A stretch of DNA of 64,000 nucleotides from positions 1 through 64,000 of the forward strand of contig WNNJ02003591.1 of NCBI GenBank assembly GCA_012934845.2, read 5' to 3'. The position numbers and the translations under genes were made by a program. Shown here one piece after another: positions 1 through 13,000 of this stretch (the stretch's first letter is position 1; the number at the start of each line of letters is the position of its first letter). A model generated the notes under the pieces. That model was given only the letters and a program-made list of their open reading frames with translations, did not search any database and was not told the origin of the DNA. The stretch is from Pomphorhynchus laevis (lineage: Eukaryota; Acanthocephala; Palaeacanthocephala; Echinorhynchida; Pomphorhynchidae).

Positions 1-9
1 TTCTTACAG

Positions 10-105
10 TCAAGCATCCAAAAGTTTGATCCTCTGGTTGTTTATGATGGTCTGCATTGCAAATTGTTGGATTTAAGAGCTAACGCCACCAACAATTTAA
101 GCTAG
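10..105 (+). CDS. Possible terminal exon of an unidentified plus-strand gene
   Basis: An acceptor-like TTCTTACAG ends at base 9. It is followed by 31 open codons and a TAG at 103-105. The peptide (SSIQKFDPLVVYDGLHC and on, ending NNLS) reads like real protein, but I do not recognise it. No other plus-strand exon is visible nearby, and a dispersed repeat begins immediately downstream, so this could equally be a relic. Confidence 0.22.
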   Translation, partial: SSIQKFDPLVVYDGLHCKLLDLRANATNNLS

Positions 106-137
106 ATGTCGGAAATGCATTTTCACAATGTCACAGA

Positions 138-212
138 GGCAGCCGAAACGGCGTGTGATAGTTCATCTTACTGACGATGGCTGCCGGCTATCACATGACC
201 GTCTAGGAGTGA
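138..212 (+). repeat. HHL repeat copy A (hammerhead strands in order 2-1-3)
   Basis: This is one copy of a dispersed repeat; the shared sequence begins about 30 bp upstream with a CGGAAATGCATTTT-like block. GGCAGCC (138-144) precedes GAAA (145-148). CTGACGA (171-177) precedes GGCTGCC (179-185), which pairs with the first block as stem II. TGTGATAG (154-161) pairs with CTATCACA (188-195). CGTC (200-203) supplies a GUC cleavage triplet, followed by TAGGAGTGA, which pairs partly with TTCATCTTA before the core. Confidence 0.6.
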
Positions 213-255
213 CGAGAGTTTGCAGACTGAAGAATATGCTCGATTCGAACACTTA

Positions 256-256
<1 letters not shown>

Positions 257-299
<43 letters not shown>
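257..299. repeat. (TA)n microsatellite
   Basis: About 21 uninterrupted TA units. The short tyrosine-isoleucine reading frames over it are artefacts of the repeat. Confidence 0.95.
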
Positions 300-302
<3 letters not shown>

Positions 303-978
303 AATCCTTTTTCAATATAAATGACTGATGCTAATATATATAATAGTAGTGCACGGATTGCTGAGTATACAACGGTCCAGGATTTCTTACGAAATACGGC
401 ATTTATACTAAATGGTGTTGCTTGATAGACTGGACTTTGATTCACGACTTTCAGTCACCATGTCACTTCTAGACGACCACTTCAGCATCGAAATGATGAG
501 TACGAAATGATGAGTGCTGAGTATACAACGTATTGACACAATTAAATTGACACGAACAGTAATACTATACCGTACATAAAATAGTACAATAGTAGTAACA
601 CATTAATAACTAAAATTATTTCAACATTAAAATTAATAAAATTAATATTAAATATAAAACGTATTTCAATAATTTAAATGCTTTAATTAAACATTCAAAT
701 TAAATTTTTAAGTAAACATTAAAAATAAAAAATAAAATATATTGATAAATCAAAATATTAAATATATATTTGGTAAATTCAAAAAATTAAATAATTTTTT
801 GAATAATAATAAAATAATAATTAAAGCATTATTATTAATTATAAAATAATAATTAAATAATTATTAATAATAATATTAATTATTATTAATAATAATTAGA
901 AACTAAAGCTAAAATATTTGACAATAATGTCTGGGTTTCAACAAAATTACAAAGTATTTTTCTCTACATTTTTGTTAC
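300..978. other. Intron 8 of the BUB1-like gene, low-complexity AT
   Basis: Bases 580-900 are almost pure A+T with runs of TAATAATTATT. I see no exon. It lies downstream (minus strand) of the kinase exon ending at 979; the rest of the kinase domain must be beyond the left edge. Confidence 0.6.
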
Positions 979-1094
979 CTTAAGAGCAAATATATCAGTA
1001 CCGCCAGAATCTCCATCCGATTCCAATTGAGCGCAATACACGTCAGCAAATGTGCCGGAACCACAACAGTTTAGGATTCGCCAAAATTGATCGG
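979..1094 (-). CDS. BUB1: BUB1-like exon 8 (kinase glycine loop and VAIK lysine)
   Basis: 116 bases after a TTCAG acceptor. It reads DQFWRILNCCGSGTFADVY, an acidic-glycine insert (ESDGDSGG), then FALK at the GTAACA donor. G-x-G-x-F-x-x-V is the nucleotide-binding P-loop and the final K is the ATP-binding lysine. The catalytic loop and DFG exons are not in the window. Confidence 0.72.
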
Positions 1095-4000
1095 CTGAAT
1101 GCAATTTAAAAAAATTAATTTAAAAAACATAAATGTAATTTAAATGTGCAAACATGAACTAAAATATCGTAGTAAAAATTAAATATAAATGTTTTAGAGA
1201 ATTTAAAGATACTAATTGGACTAATATTTTACTTTTATATTTATGTAAAATAATATTTATATAAATATTGAAAAATAAAATATCGAATTATTTATTAATT
1301 TAACATTTAATATTAAATATTTGAAAATATATTTATGTTAAAATATTTGATAATTAATTTAGATAATTTATTATTAATTAACAATATTTAATCAATAATT
1401 AATTACTTAAATGAAATAAATTAGTCATAATTAATTTAATTCAATCATAATAACCTACTAATTAATTATAAACTAATAAATTAATTTATTAACAATAATA
1501 AATAAATAAATTATTAACATTTAACAATTTAATGTTAAATGTTTGAAAACATCCAATCACTATTTTATTTATAAGATATAATTTTATTTCTAAAAGGCTA
1601 ATCTAAAAAATTACCGAAATAATTAATTAATAATAAAATAAATAGTCAAGGATTGCATTGGTGTCAAAACAAATTTTAGGTATTGGTGTGAATTATAGGC
1701 ACGACAAAAATCATTTTATTATAATTAAACAAATTATAAAAAAAGTCAAATATATCTCAGTGATGCTCTTTCTATATATGCACAAGAAATACGAAAGAAT
1801 CTAGCCTTTATAATAGTCCCATAGAATCCAATCGAACGCTTAGTTGAATTTGTTAAATTGTATTAAATTTATTTGTGCCGATATATATGTCGATTATTTA
1901 GTTAGCCTTCTAGTTGTATTCCTTCAATACAAATACATTATGTCCTATCGAAATTGATATTATGGTCAGTATCCAAAAGGTGGTTCAGGATTGCCGAGCG
2001 AACATCCCCGCACTTAAATAATACTGATATTGTTTGATCATCGTGTTTAAATTTTGTGCTGTCTGACCAGCGTATGAGGTATCACATTTGGTACAATGGA
2101 TATGATATATTCGTCCGGCAGAAAGATATTTGGGTTTAATTTTGTAAAAGCAATAGAGTTGTAGGTTTGTATAATAGTTTAAATCGAAGAAACCTGATTT
2201 ATAGAGAATATTTCTGAGTTGATTCCAGCGGTCATTCAAATTGGGTTGCAAGCATGGGACTGACAGTTTTTCATTTAATTTTCTAATATTCCAAAGTATG
2301 ACTATCGCAAAGCTTCTAAAACAACCACTCAAGGCATCCTCGTTTGTATTTAGCTAGATGTTCAACAAGGATACCGCTCGTCAATATCTAGATACCGGGA
2401 TGAATATATATAAATGATGTTGGTAATAAGGATATGACTGAAGCTATTTTATATTAAGAAGATAAGTGAAAGTTCAATAATGGATGATAACATAAAATGA
2501 CATGTTTTCGTTATAATATCATCGAATACAAAGACGTTTTTAGTAGTACTATATTCTAGTAGAATGTAATAAAATAATAAATATTTATTAAATTATAAAT
2601 TTTAACATAATTACTTACTAAAATAATAATTAATTTCAATATCATTTCCTCATAATATATCAATTAATTTATATCTCTGAGTTATGATAGTTATCAATAC
2701 TTTAAAAATATTATCTTATTTATTGCTATTTTGATTAAATAAATTGTAAAATAATGAAAATATTTATTAATTATAAATATTAATCATTAATTATAGTTAA
2801 TAAAGAGTGGTCCAGCTTCATCACCGGGTGATGAATTATAGTTAATACAAATAATAAATATGCAATATAATTAAATATAATAAACTATTAAATAAATATT
2901 ATATTATAGTTATAATATAATATATTATAACATATTTTATTAATTTATATAAAGACATTATAAAAAATGATTGCAATAAAAAAACTGAAATCAACAGTCA
3001 ACTGAAAATAAATATATATAAATTATAAATAAATATAAATAAATTATAAATAAATATATATAAATTATAAATAAATAAACGATCAACTGAAATCATTTGA
3101 CCCCTTTCAAAGTTTATTTTACCTTTCTATTCGCAATATAAAGGTAAGAGGTATTTTATAAATAAATTATAAAACACTTAATAAATACTTATTTACAAAA
3201 TCAGGCTTAATATAATCTTGCTTTGTATTACGAGGCTGACTCTGAGTGTTGAGCTTAAACGCTTGTTTAGTATATAGAAATGCAATAAGTGAATAACCAA
3301 AACAACTCGATAAATAATTGATTTTTAAATTGCCGGAAAACAACATGCATATGCAATCAGATACTATTTGTTTAAAACCTTATGATAGTTACCAATTAAA
3401 TCAACTACATTAAGCTAAAATATCCTTTAAGCTAATCGTTTTAAAATGAAAATCATTTATAAGTATATAGGCATATAAGTTTATATAATAAGTTTATAGG
3501 TATAAGTTTATAAGTACTTATAAGTACGTATAAGTTTATAAACTTATAAGTCTATAAGTTTATAGGTATCAATTAATAATATATTAAAACGTAAAATTGT
3601 AAAATGTTTAGATATATTTTATTTATATATTTTAAAATCTAAATTAAAATCTTTATTAACGAAAATTATTATTAATTATTAACGAAAGTTATTAATTGAA
3701 ATTTTGACGACTATTTTATTCTGCACTTTGCTTTAATCCTACACCAACGGCAGTACGCGACATTTCTATAGTGGTGGACCTCATCATCTACTGATCCAAT
3801 ACCTACATTTCACGTTACGGCCTTAAAATGTTGGCTGACGATAACTCGACTCGTCTGCTTTTATTGGCAATTAGAATAAAAGACTCGTCTTATATTTTGC
3901 AAATTTTATTGAAATCATTTTTGATTTCAAATTAAATCAGCGTTGATAGAAGTTGCAACCTTCAATTTGAAAACCTACCTATTTTTCCTAATGATTATCA

Positions 4001-7000
4001 AACTAGTCTTATATAGATTGTTTCTAAATTTTAAGTTGATATACCTGTGCAGTCATTGTTACCATTGAAATTTTGATGACTATTTTATTCTGCACGATGC
4101 TTTAATTTTTTCTATACGCCAACAGCAGTACGCTACAGTATTGGTGGACATCATCAGATACTGATCCGATACCTACGTTTCACTTTTCGGTCCTTTTAGT
4201 GCTGGCTGAAGATCACTCGACTCTTCTGCTTTTATTTGCAATTAGATTTAATTAAAGACTTTTCTTATTACATTTCGCAAATTTAAATGAAATCATTTCT
4301 GATTTCAAATTAAATCATGATGAAAAATTTAGTTTGGATGTCAAACAAAGTAAATATACATGAGAAACAACAGTTTCCAAGTAAATTTGTTCTACACACC
4401 GAGCGTACATAAACAAATTATCGTTCTAGCAAATTAAATTTAACATTTATGTATTTAGATTGTGGCATTAAAACAATAAAATCTATATATTATCTTACTT
4501 GGACCGATAAGACAATTTTCGTATAATTTATCAGGAAGAGCAATATTAGATTGTACAAAGTTCGGCTGATTGCTCAGAAACTCGTAATCGATCAAACGAT
4601 TTTGAACATCCACAGAAAAGGGATCAACCGGATTAATAACGATGGATCTGCTTGGAAGCTGTTTGTCAAGTAAATCATGTATCGTCGTCGATAAACTATG
4701 ATCGAGGGAAACTATCTACATTTACAAGTCACAAATCTGTACAATCTTTATGCATTTTTACTTGTTTATCATTAATGTCGTTACAGATGGAAAAATCAAT
4801 AACCGCATTAATCGTTAAGCTAAATCAAATTATTCTACAATCAAGTGAATAAACATCAAAATAGTTTTACTTTCAAAGTCAGTCTAAGTTCATCTTTAAA
4901 ATAAAAAGTATATTTAAAAGTATAAAAATATTTTAATATTTTATCAAGATACAAACGTAAATGTTTGCAACGATAAAAATCAATGGTTCTCTTTCAGCTT
5001 TAAGTATATCAGGTTAAATGAGAACACCTCGCAGTGTAGCAACTGGGCTTCTTCGATTAAAGTGACTTTTAATGTTACTTTAGTGACATTAAATTGATAG
5101 TTTAGTGCGTGCTTAACAGCGAGCTAAACAGCGAGCTAAATAGCTTATAAAATAGCGAGCTAAATATTAAGCTCACTATCTGTTCTAAAACATTGCTGTA
5201 AATGTACAAATGAAATGTTTCGTTTCGAACGTTAAGTTGCATTTAGTCAAAACCTGTAATTTTTAACAAAGGGTTTAATAAAATTGATTTTATCAATTTT
5301 AGAGTATATAGTAACAGTATTCTTATGAAAATTCTTAAATTTGAAAAATATTACAATTTAGATTAAAAATATAATTAAATTTTAGATATGAATGTAACGA
5401 TTCGCTTTTTGTCGAAATAATAACAATTTGAAAAATAGTTTTATAGAAATAATTATATTATAAATCATTATTATAATATATAATGTTTAATATATCTAAT
5501 ATAACGAATATTAGAATAAATATAATAATATAATATATAGATTTATATATTCCATTGTCATATTAAATCATAAGAAACAAAACGTTTATTTTCTTAGTTT
5601 GAAAATGGAAGATTTGTACATATGTTCTGTGCATAAGTGATTATAAAAGTATGTACAATGAAAATTTAGCAAACAGTTATTATGTAAATGTAAAAAAAAA
5701 CTTAGAAAACGTTTTCCGAATATATAGTATTTAGCAACTCGATCAATTAAAAGAAATTTGATACGTAAATGTAGCTGGTGGCATGGAACTTTGTAGCAAT
5801 GTAAACTTACTTGTTAATACCATTTAATAGTCGGTTAGAAGGCTTTCCTAATAAAGTACTGGATACCTGGGGACAAAATGTTTGTGACGCCATAACAGGA
5901 TCGCACGTCTAATCAACGAGTAATCAATAATAAAAGTAACGCTTAACATACCTTAGTTAATAGTGACTTATTGCTGAGATTGGTAGAGCTAATAACAGTA
6001 AATTTGTGTAAACAATTTGCAAATGCTTTTAAAATAGAAAAATTATTCAAATATCTAAAAGAACGTCTAAATCAATCAATAATATGAAACATAAATATGT
6101 TACGACGTAAAATCATAAAATCGGGCTTCACATTCAATTTTACTATCCAAAATATTCGAATAAATATGTCAGTGCATAGTTACCTATTAATTATAGCCCA
6201 AATTATGATAATTAATTATTATTTATAACACAAAAAATAAAATAATTTATTAAAATCAATTATTTAAATAAGCAATGAATTAAATATAAATTAATTCAAT
6301 ATCAATTCAGACTTCTCGACTTGCTAAAGCCTTTATTTACTTACTGCATTAGAGTAAGTTATTTAAAGTAAAAAATTATCAATTATAAATATAAATTGCT
6401 AAATTTGTATTAAAAACTTAATTAAATAATTTAAATAAAATAATATTTAATTTAAATACAATTATATTTATAAAACTTTATTATAATTAAATTAAACTTA
6501 AATATATTATGTCTATAAAATATAATTATAATTAAATATAGTTATATTTTATTTAAATCTAATTATATTTATAAAAATAATTTAATCACCATTTATTGTG
6601 AATACAATGAATCACGACACATAAAATTATTACCAATCTAGTGGACTCAGTCGCAAATCAGCAGAAAATGCTTAAAACTTACAATAATTCCGATGTACCG
6701 TAATTGTTATTGTGGCGATCGATAATATCAATTTGTCGCAAAGGCTGACGTTGACTTCGATCATTGACAGTTAAATTGTCATTTCGAATGTCGGATGAAG
6801 ATTGCAAGTCTCGGTAGATACTCACTTGCGAGCAAGTATGCTCGTCATCATCTTTCGATCTGCTTTTTTCATAGGATGTAATATTGCAATTACTAAAGTA
6901 CAAATATGTGAATATAAGGAAGGGTAAACGCTTAATAGAGATTGACACAACGTTTACTAAAAATTTCGATTAATGGTACGAAAATTAATCAGTTGATTTA

Positions 7001-10000
7001 TTGATTGATAAATAAACAAAAATTAATTATTAATTTGATCTATGGATTTATATAAAAATAATGCAGCACACTTTTTTTAACTGAATGTGTCGGTGATGAA
7101 TCACGCCAAACTAAGTTATAATCTGCTCAAAATGCATTCGTTGTCGCTAAATTAATAAATTAAATAATTAAGGTCATTAAATTTAATTGTTATTATTTTG
7201 TGCATTTTGATAAATGTTAAATATACCTGAATTATCTTTACGACATTTCAACTCTAATGAGTCTTCATAACGATAAATCTACAATATACAGATTTATTTT
7301 TTATAAATATAAAATAAAGATAAACAATAATAAATAATAAATAATTATTTAACATTTTAATAATAGATATTTATATAAAGTTAAAATTTAAAATTAAAAT
7401 CTATAATAAAAAATGAATTTTATGAATTAACATAAATTTTTATGAATCATAAATAATATACGATGTTCCGATTAAGGAATAGAGGTCATTATATATTTAT
7501 TTAATGCGACCATGTCAAATTTATCGAATTTTAACTTTTAAAATTTAGTTTTCTTCTATTTTGTTATAATTATTTCAACTAAATGAGTCTACATATTTTT
7601 TACTTAATGTATAATTAACCGTATTTAAGTTCTGGACACTAAAATAAGCCAAGCCGCTTGGAACAACTACTATCAATTGTGCTATCCAACATATTTTTCA
7701 GGATTTTTTATATCTAGCTTCCTTAAAGCCACACTTAATTACGGTGCACTTAAAGTAGTCTTCAGTACTTGTGTCGATATGTGAAAGAGCATGATGTACC
7801 GTACCGTTTGTTGGATCTTTACGCTTAATGTCCGTTCTGTGATTGTTAATTCGGATATTTAGTCCATTCGATGTTCACCAGCATAACAGTTAACTTGCAA
7901 GCGTTAAGAGAAGCTACGAAGTCGTGGGTCCAATCCAGCTATATAAAACACAGTACAGAGGAGTGACGATCTACTAGACGAAGCGGTTTCGAAAGTTAGA
8001 TTTGACAACCATGTACCATCATGCAATAAGTGATCATTCAAGTATCACAAAGAGAGCCATTATCAACAACGAATTAAGACGAGTCATTAAAATTTAAAGC
8101 ACCTTACAAGCCAAAATTGAAATCAATTGGACAGATAAAACATGACTTCTATGACAGAGGATATAATAAGTTAGAAATATAACGAGACTCGCGTAAGTTG
8201 CGGAACTTAGATAGGTTACATGTGCTTCAAAACGAAGTGATAAAACAACCACTGGCTGTGTGTGTATTTCCGTATTATCCCGCTTTTATGTCAATAGCAT
8301 AAAGAGAAACAAACATCACAGCACGACTTTAGGTTGTGTTGTTCCGCAGTCTTCGTTCAATAAGAAAAGCACTAGTATCGGTGAATCTTAGGAAGGAAAC
8401 TTGCATGTAAATACATCAAGACTGTCGGTATAGGTCATATCCATGTAACGGAGCGACTAGATGCAAAGGTTGTTGTAAACTTCTGACAACAAATAATATA
8501 AAGTGTAGTAACAAGACGCAATTACTTTACGAATCAACGCGGATGTTACGTGCACAACAAAAACTAAATATATCTAGCGACATGGTATGATTTAAACAAT
8601 ATGCTGGGGAACATCGAATGGACTAAATATCCGAACTAACAATTGCAGAACGGACATTAAGCGTAAAGATCCAACAGGCAGTACATTTTGTCGACACAAG
8701 TACTGGGGATTACTTTAATTGGACCGTAATCAGTTGTGGCTATAAGGAGCAAGAGATAGAAAATTCAAAGATATGTGTTGGATATCACAGTTGATTGCCG
8801 ATATTCCAAGCGGCTTATTTCAGTGTCCAGAAATAGAATGGTGCCATTAACATAGCAGCATTTAGTGCTTATAATTCTATTTGACTTTCGCGGTTACGAT
8901 TTCTTAGGATATATTGAAAATTCCATATGTAAAATACTAGTAACTAGGGGCAAGTGCAAGAAGTTGTCACCATCGTCGCCAATTTATTGTTTCATTGACA
9001 TTTTAACACACACGTTGAGTTCAGCGACAAGCAAGCAAATGAACAATTGAATTCTCAAACATTTTGATTCATTCGATATATTGCATTTTTAATACATCAA
9101 CAACTTTTGAAGACACACAGAAATGCCAATAGAAAGATCAAAACAAAAATACGAAATCAATTATAATTAAACCAAAAATTAAACAAAATCATCGTTTACA
9201 AAATATTCAATTTTGATATATGTTTTATTATTCGAAATATTACGGATTTTATGAATGTAATAAGCTTTTAGTAGCTTATTTGAGAGCTTATTTGGTAAGC
9301 TATTTTAGTAGCATACCACACAGTTTGTTTCGTTTTGTTTCACGGTGTTAGTAATCTGAAGATATAATGTGGTCAATAAAAGCGTTATTTAGGACAGTTA
9401 AGTGTATATTTATGTTGATTTATTCTGGTATCTAGAGATTGGCCTGTTTAACCATTTTATACATTTTATCAGTCAATGTAATAAATTTCACGAACAACCC
9501 CTTCATTATCCTATTTAAGTTGTTTTCTTCAAAATTTATGCAATTTTGCTATTTTTCTATTATACAAAACAATATATGTAGTACAGAGAGTTTTGTTTTT
9601 TAAGTATGAATTTTTAAATTATATAAAAAATACGAAACTAATGGATTATTTTTCGCCAATTTATTTTCTGATTGAAGGAATCGGAGAGACTAAACCGCAT
9701 AAAATGACTCTATTCTGTTTCGACTTTTGAGTCTCATCAGTAGGAGGTTGCTGCACAACCGGATTGAAGTGCAGTACTCCTAGACAGTTCAATAGGTGCT
9801 TCTTGATTACTAAAAAGACTTATTGAGCTGTCTAGGGGTGATGCACTTCAAAACAGTTGTGCAACATCCCCTTACTGATGCGACTCGGAAGTCGAAACTC
9901 TATAGAGTTAGTTTATGCTGTTTAAATCTTCCCGATTTCTTTAATCAGAATAAAATAATATATTATTTTTTATTCCAAGAATTATTTATAAATGAAAATC

Positions 10001-13000
10001 AAATATATTTAGTTTCTGTTTATGGGTTACAAACACTATATCTATTGATTTTGGTACTTGTGCACCAATTTTTGAATGACCCACAATGCAAAACCGTCTG
10101 TAATGTTTTGTGCGTCTAATTCATTTATACCCGAAACAATCATAAAGCTATATTTATGTGCTTTATTCTGGTATTTAGAAATTGACTTATCTGGTAAAGT
10201 TGATCAAGTTTATTGGTATTTTCTTAGTCACTACTTATTATCACGAATAATTGTCAAACCGGAAATTTAGCATGCGAATACAGTGTTAGTGTGTAAAAAA
10301 TTAAAAAACACACTTTAAATACCTTATTTCAAATTGTATGCGATGAATTTCTTCATGCGATAATGCTGATTTGCTACGTAACAGAGCAAACACCTCCTTA
10401 AACATCTGCTGATTACCTTGTGCTGAACATATCCCGAACCAGCTTTCCCAAAATTCGCTTAATCCATTGAAAACGTTATTTTCAAATAGATGTTGAAATA
10501 AACGATAGTTATCATTTCCGAATCTTGCCTTGTAAAAAAGTTAATTAATATAAAGATTATATTTTTAGCTTAGAATATGCACATCAATTGTTCCAAATTT
10601 TTTACTTAATTTTCACTCATTTACTAAATGATTAAAAATACTCATTTTTTAAAAATCATTAAAATATAAGCAAATAACTATTAGATTGATATAATAACTA
10701 TAGGTTTTTTGTTAAAAACCTATTTGTTTAATTATTTGTTAAATGGACTACGTCGTTCTACGTTTTCGGGTTCTAACGGTATCCCTACCATTCTGTGAGT
10801 TTACAACTGCTGTAGCCAAACCTCTTTTGCTTATATTTCAACAATCAATTACATTCAGTATCCCTCTGACTAGAGGTAATCAATTATCAGACTAATATTT
10901 ACGCAAATAACTTAAATTTGTTATAAGAATGAAACTGTTCGCGATAATATTTATTAAATAATATATTTATTTTAATATTAATTACCATATCATTTGTTAC
11001 ATATTAATAATGTAAGTCACCAAATTATATATTATTATTGAATACAACAGCAGCAAACGAGCGTAGAGCTCGTACACGCTGGGTACAGGGTAAAAAACAA
11101 ATATCAATGAAAATCCGATTGTTCTAAGTTAGTACTTTTCTTGAAGGACAAAATAATAAAGGCCGAAACCACTTGACTTGGTAGCTTATTCCAGCTTTAC
11201 CACGTTCGGTTGACAATTGTGTTAAATCTTCTTCGTGGACGATTGTGGGTCTTTAACGTGAGGTGATGTCTCCTCAATCTGTTTGAATTTCAAAGTTCTA
11301 ACAGTTTACGACAAACATGTTCCCTCTGCCCTTTTTGAACATTAAGCGTTGTCCACACAAACATTAAATCAGATGACTTTAAAGATTTCTTCACTGTGGT
11401 CACACCAAGTGCGTGGAGTCGAAAAATGAATGAGAGCTTGCGTTGGCTGGGTACAAGATGTGTGGCTTTGCGTAATATGGATTCGTACAGGTTCATCTCT
11501 GTCATACTTTGAGGGTGGCAGGCAGGTGAAGCGTATCTCATTAAAGATAAGACATAAACATTGTAAATTAACTTAAAACTGGATGCGTCAAGCTCGCCAA
11601 TAGTCCTTCTCATAACTCCTAAAATTCGACGGCATTTAGCAACTGTGTGACTGGTATGTGGAAGCTTCTATTTACGATCACTCCAAGGTCTTGAAATTGT
11701 GAAACTGTTTCAATTTCTCTTTCGTCAATGGTATATGACGAATTGATGTGTAGATGTCTGATGCGCATAAGTTTTGACTTATCAGGGTTTAATACCAGTC
11801 CCCGTTGATTACACCAGACCTTAATATTATCAATGTCTCTCTGGAGTATCATTGGATCTCGGTTATCGATTATTAGTCGCAAAATTTTCAAGTCGTCGGC
11901 ATATAAACCACATGGACTCGAAATAGCTGTAGTAAGCTCGTTGATGTAAACAATGAAGATCAATGGACTGAGTACCGATCACTGAAGAACACCGCGTCCA
12001 GGAGTTCTTGTCTTTGACATATGTTTATTAAACGATACAGTAATCTTCCGATTTCTAAGAAAGGAGTTAATTCAATTTAGGAGGGTTCCTCTGATGCCGT
12101 ACTGTTACAGCGTAATAAGGAGGACATCATAGTATATCCGATTAAATGATTTGCTGAGGTCGAAAACCACAGCGACAACCAGCATGGCGGAAACCATGCT
12201 GGTTGTCGCAGAGTACTTGGTTCCCTTCTAGGTGCTCGATAATTCGTTTAAAAAGCAGTTTCTCTAGTACTTTACAAGCAACGCATGTAAGGCTTATTGG
12301 CCGATAGTTGCTTGCTAGATTACGGCCGCCTTTTTTGTATAGAGGTCGGATTGTAGAACATTTTTAATCTGATTGTATACAGCCTGTTGACAATGAAAAA
12401 TCGAATATGTGTGTAAAGGTTCATATATTACTGGTGCAAGTTTCCGAAGAAGAATTGGAGGAATATTGTCTGGTTCTGCCGCAATTGATCGTGGTAGCTT
12501 TAGAAGTTCGTTAAGTACCTCAAATGTATCAAATGGAATAAATTTGTAACACGGATATTGAGCTGTGGAGACTCGGGGGCAATACTGACAGGTAGGACTC
12601 TCTAGCGTGAATTGATCCAGGAAAATATTGGTAATTGCTTTGTCATCAAATGTGAGCTCACCGGTTTCCATAAATATAGAATTGATCTCAGGGGTAGTTG
12701 ATTTAAATGAGCTCATATGTTTGAACAATTTAATGGGATATCTTTTTGATGATCGACAAAGATTGGAAACGAAGCACCTGCGTTTCTGACGTTTGAGTGC
12801 CGTTACTTGATTACGTTATTCCTTGTAATCGGTCCAAGAACAATTCCCTTCGATGAATTTTTTGTAAATTTTGTCTCTTGTCTTAATCATTTGTTTAATC
12901 TGCGAGTCAAACTAAATGACAGTTTTGGGGGATGTGCGCTGACGTTTTAAAGGGGAGAAGTAATTTAGAGCATTGATCAAGGTAGATTTGAAATTTTCCC

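Larger units (their letters stand above)
1095..4498 (-). other. Intron 7 of the BUB1-like gene
   Basis: Mostly A+T. It contains a Penelope fragment (1985-2332), short AT tandem repeats near 3,000-3,080 (30-base units ending AAATAAATATATATAAATT), a TATAAGTTTA-rich tract at 3,440-3,570 and two copies of repeat R. Apart from these I see nothing. Confidence 0.6.
9658..9968. repeat. Palindrome holding two head-to-head hammerhead ribozymes
   Basis: The outer arms (about 9,658-9,715 and 9,895-9,968) are inverted repeats of each other. The inner parts hold one hammerhead on each strand, so either transcript orientation would carry a core. Confidence 0.6.
6893..10322 (-). other. Intron 3 of the BUB1-like gene
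   Basis: Contains a possible extra exon (7,230-7,281), a Penelope-derived foldback unit (7,632-8,830) and a hammerhead palindrome (9,658-9,968). The remaining parts (8,831-9,657 and 9,969-10,322) show only AT-rich sequence and a pair of related TTTATTCTGGTATYTAGA blocks flanking the palindrome at about 9,420 and 10,165. Confidence 0.55.

Noticed and set aside
128-328. 66-codon plus-strand frame
   Set aside because: It runs through the HHL repeat and the TA microsatellite; no protein character.
9823-10119. 98-codon plus-strand frame
   Set aside because: It covers the hammerhead palindrome and AT-rich sequence; no domain or splice support.
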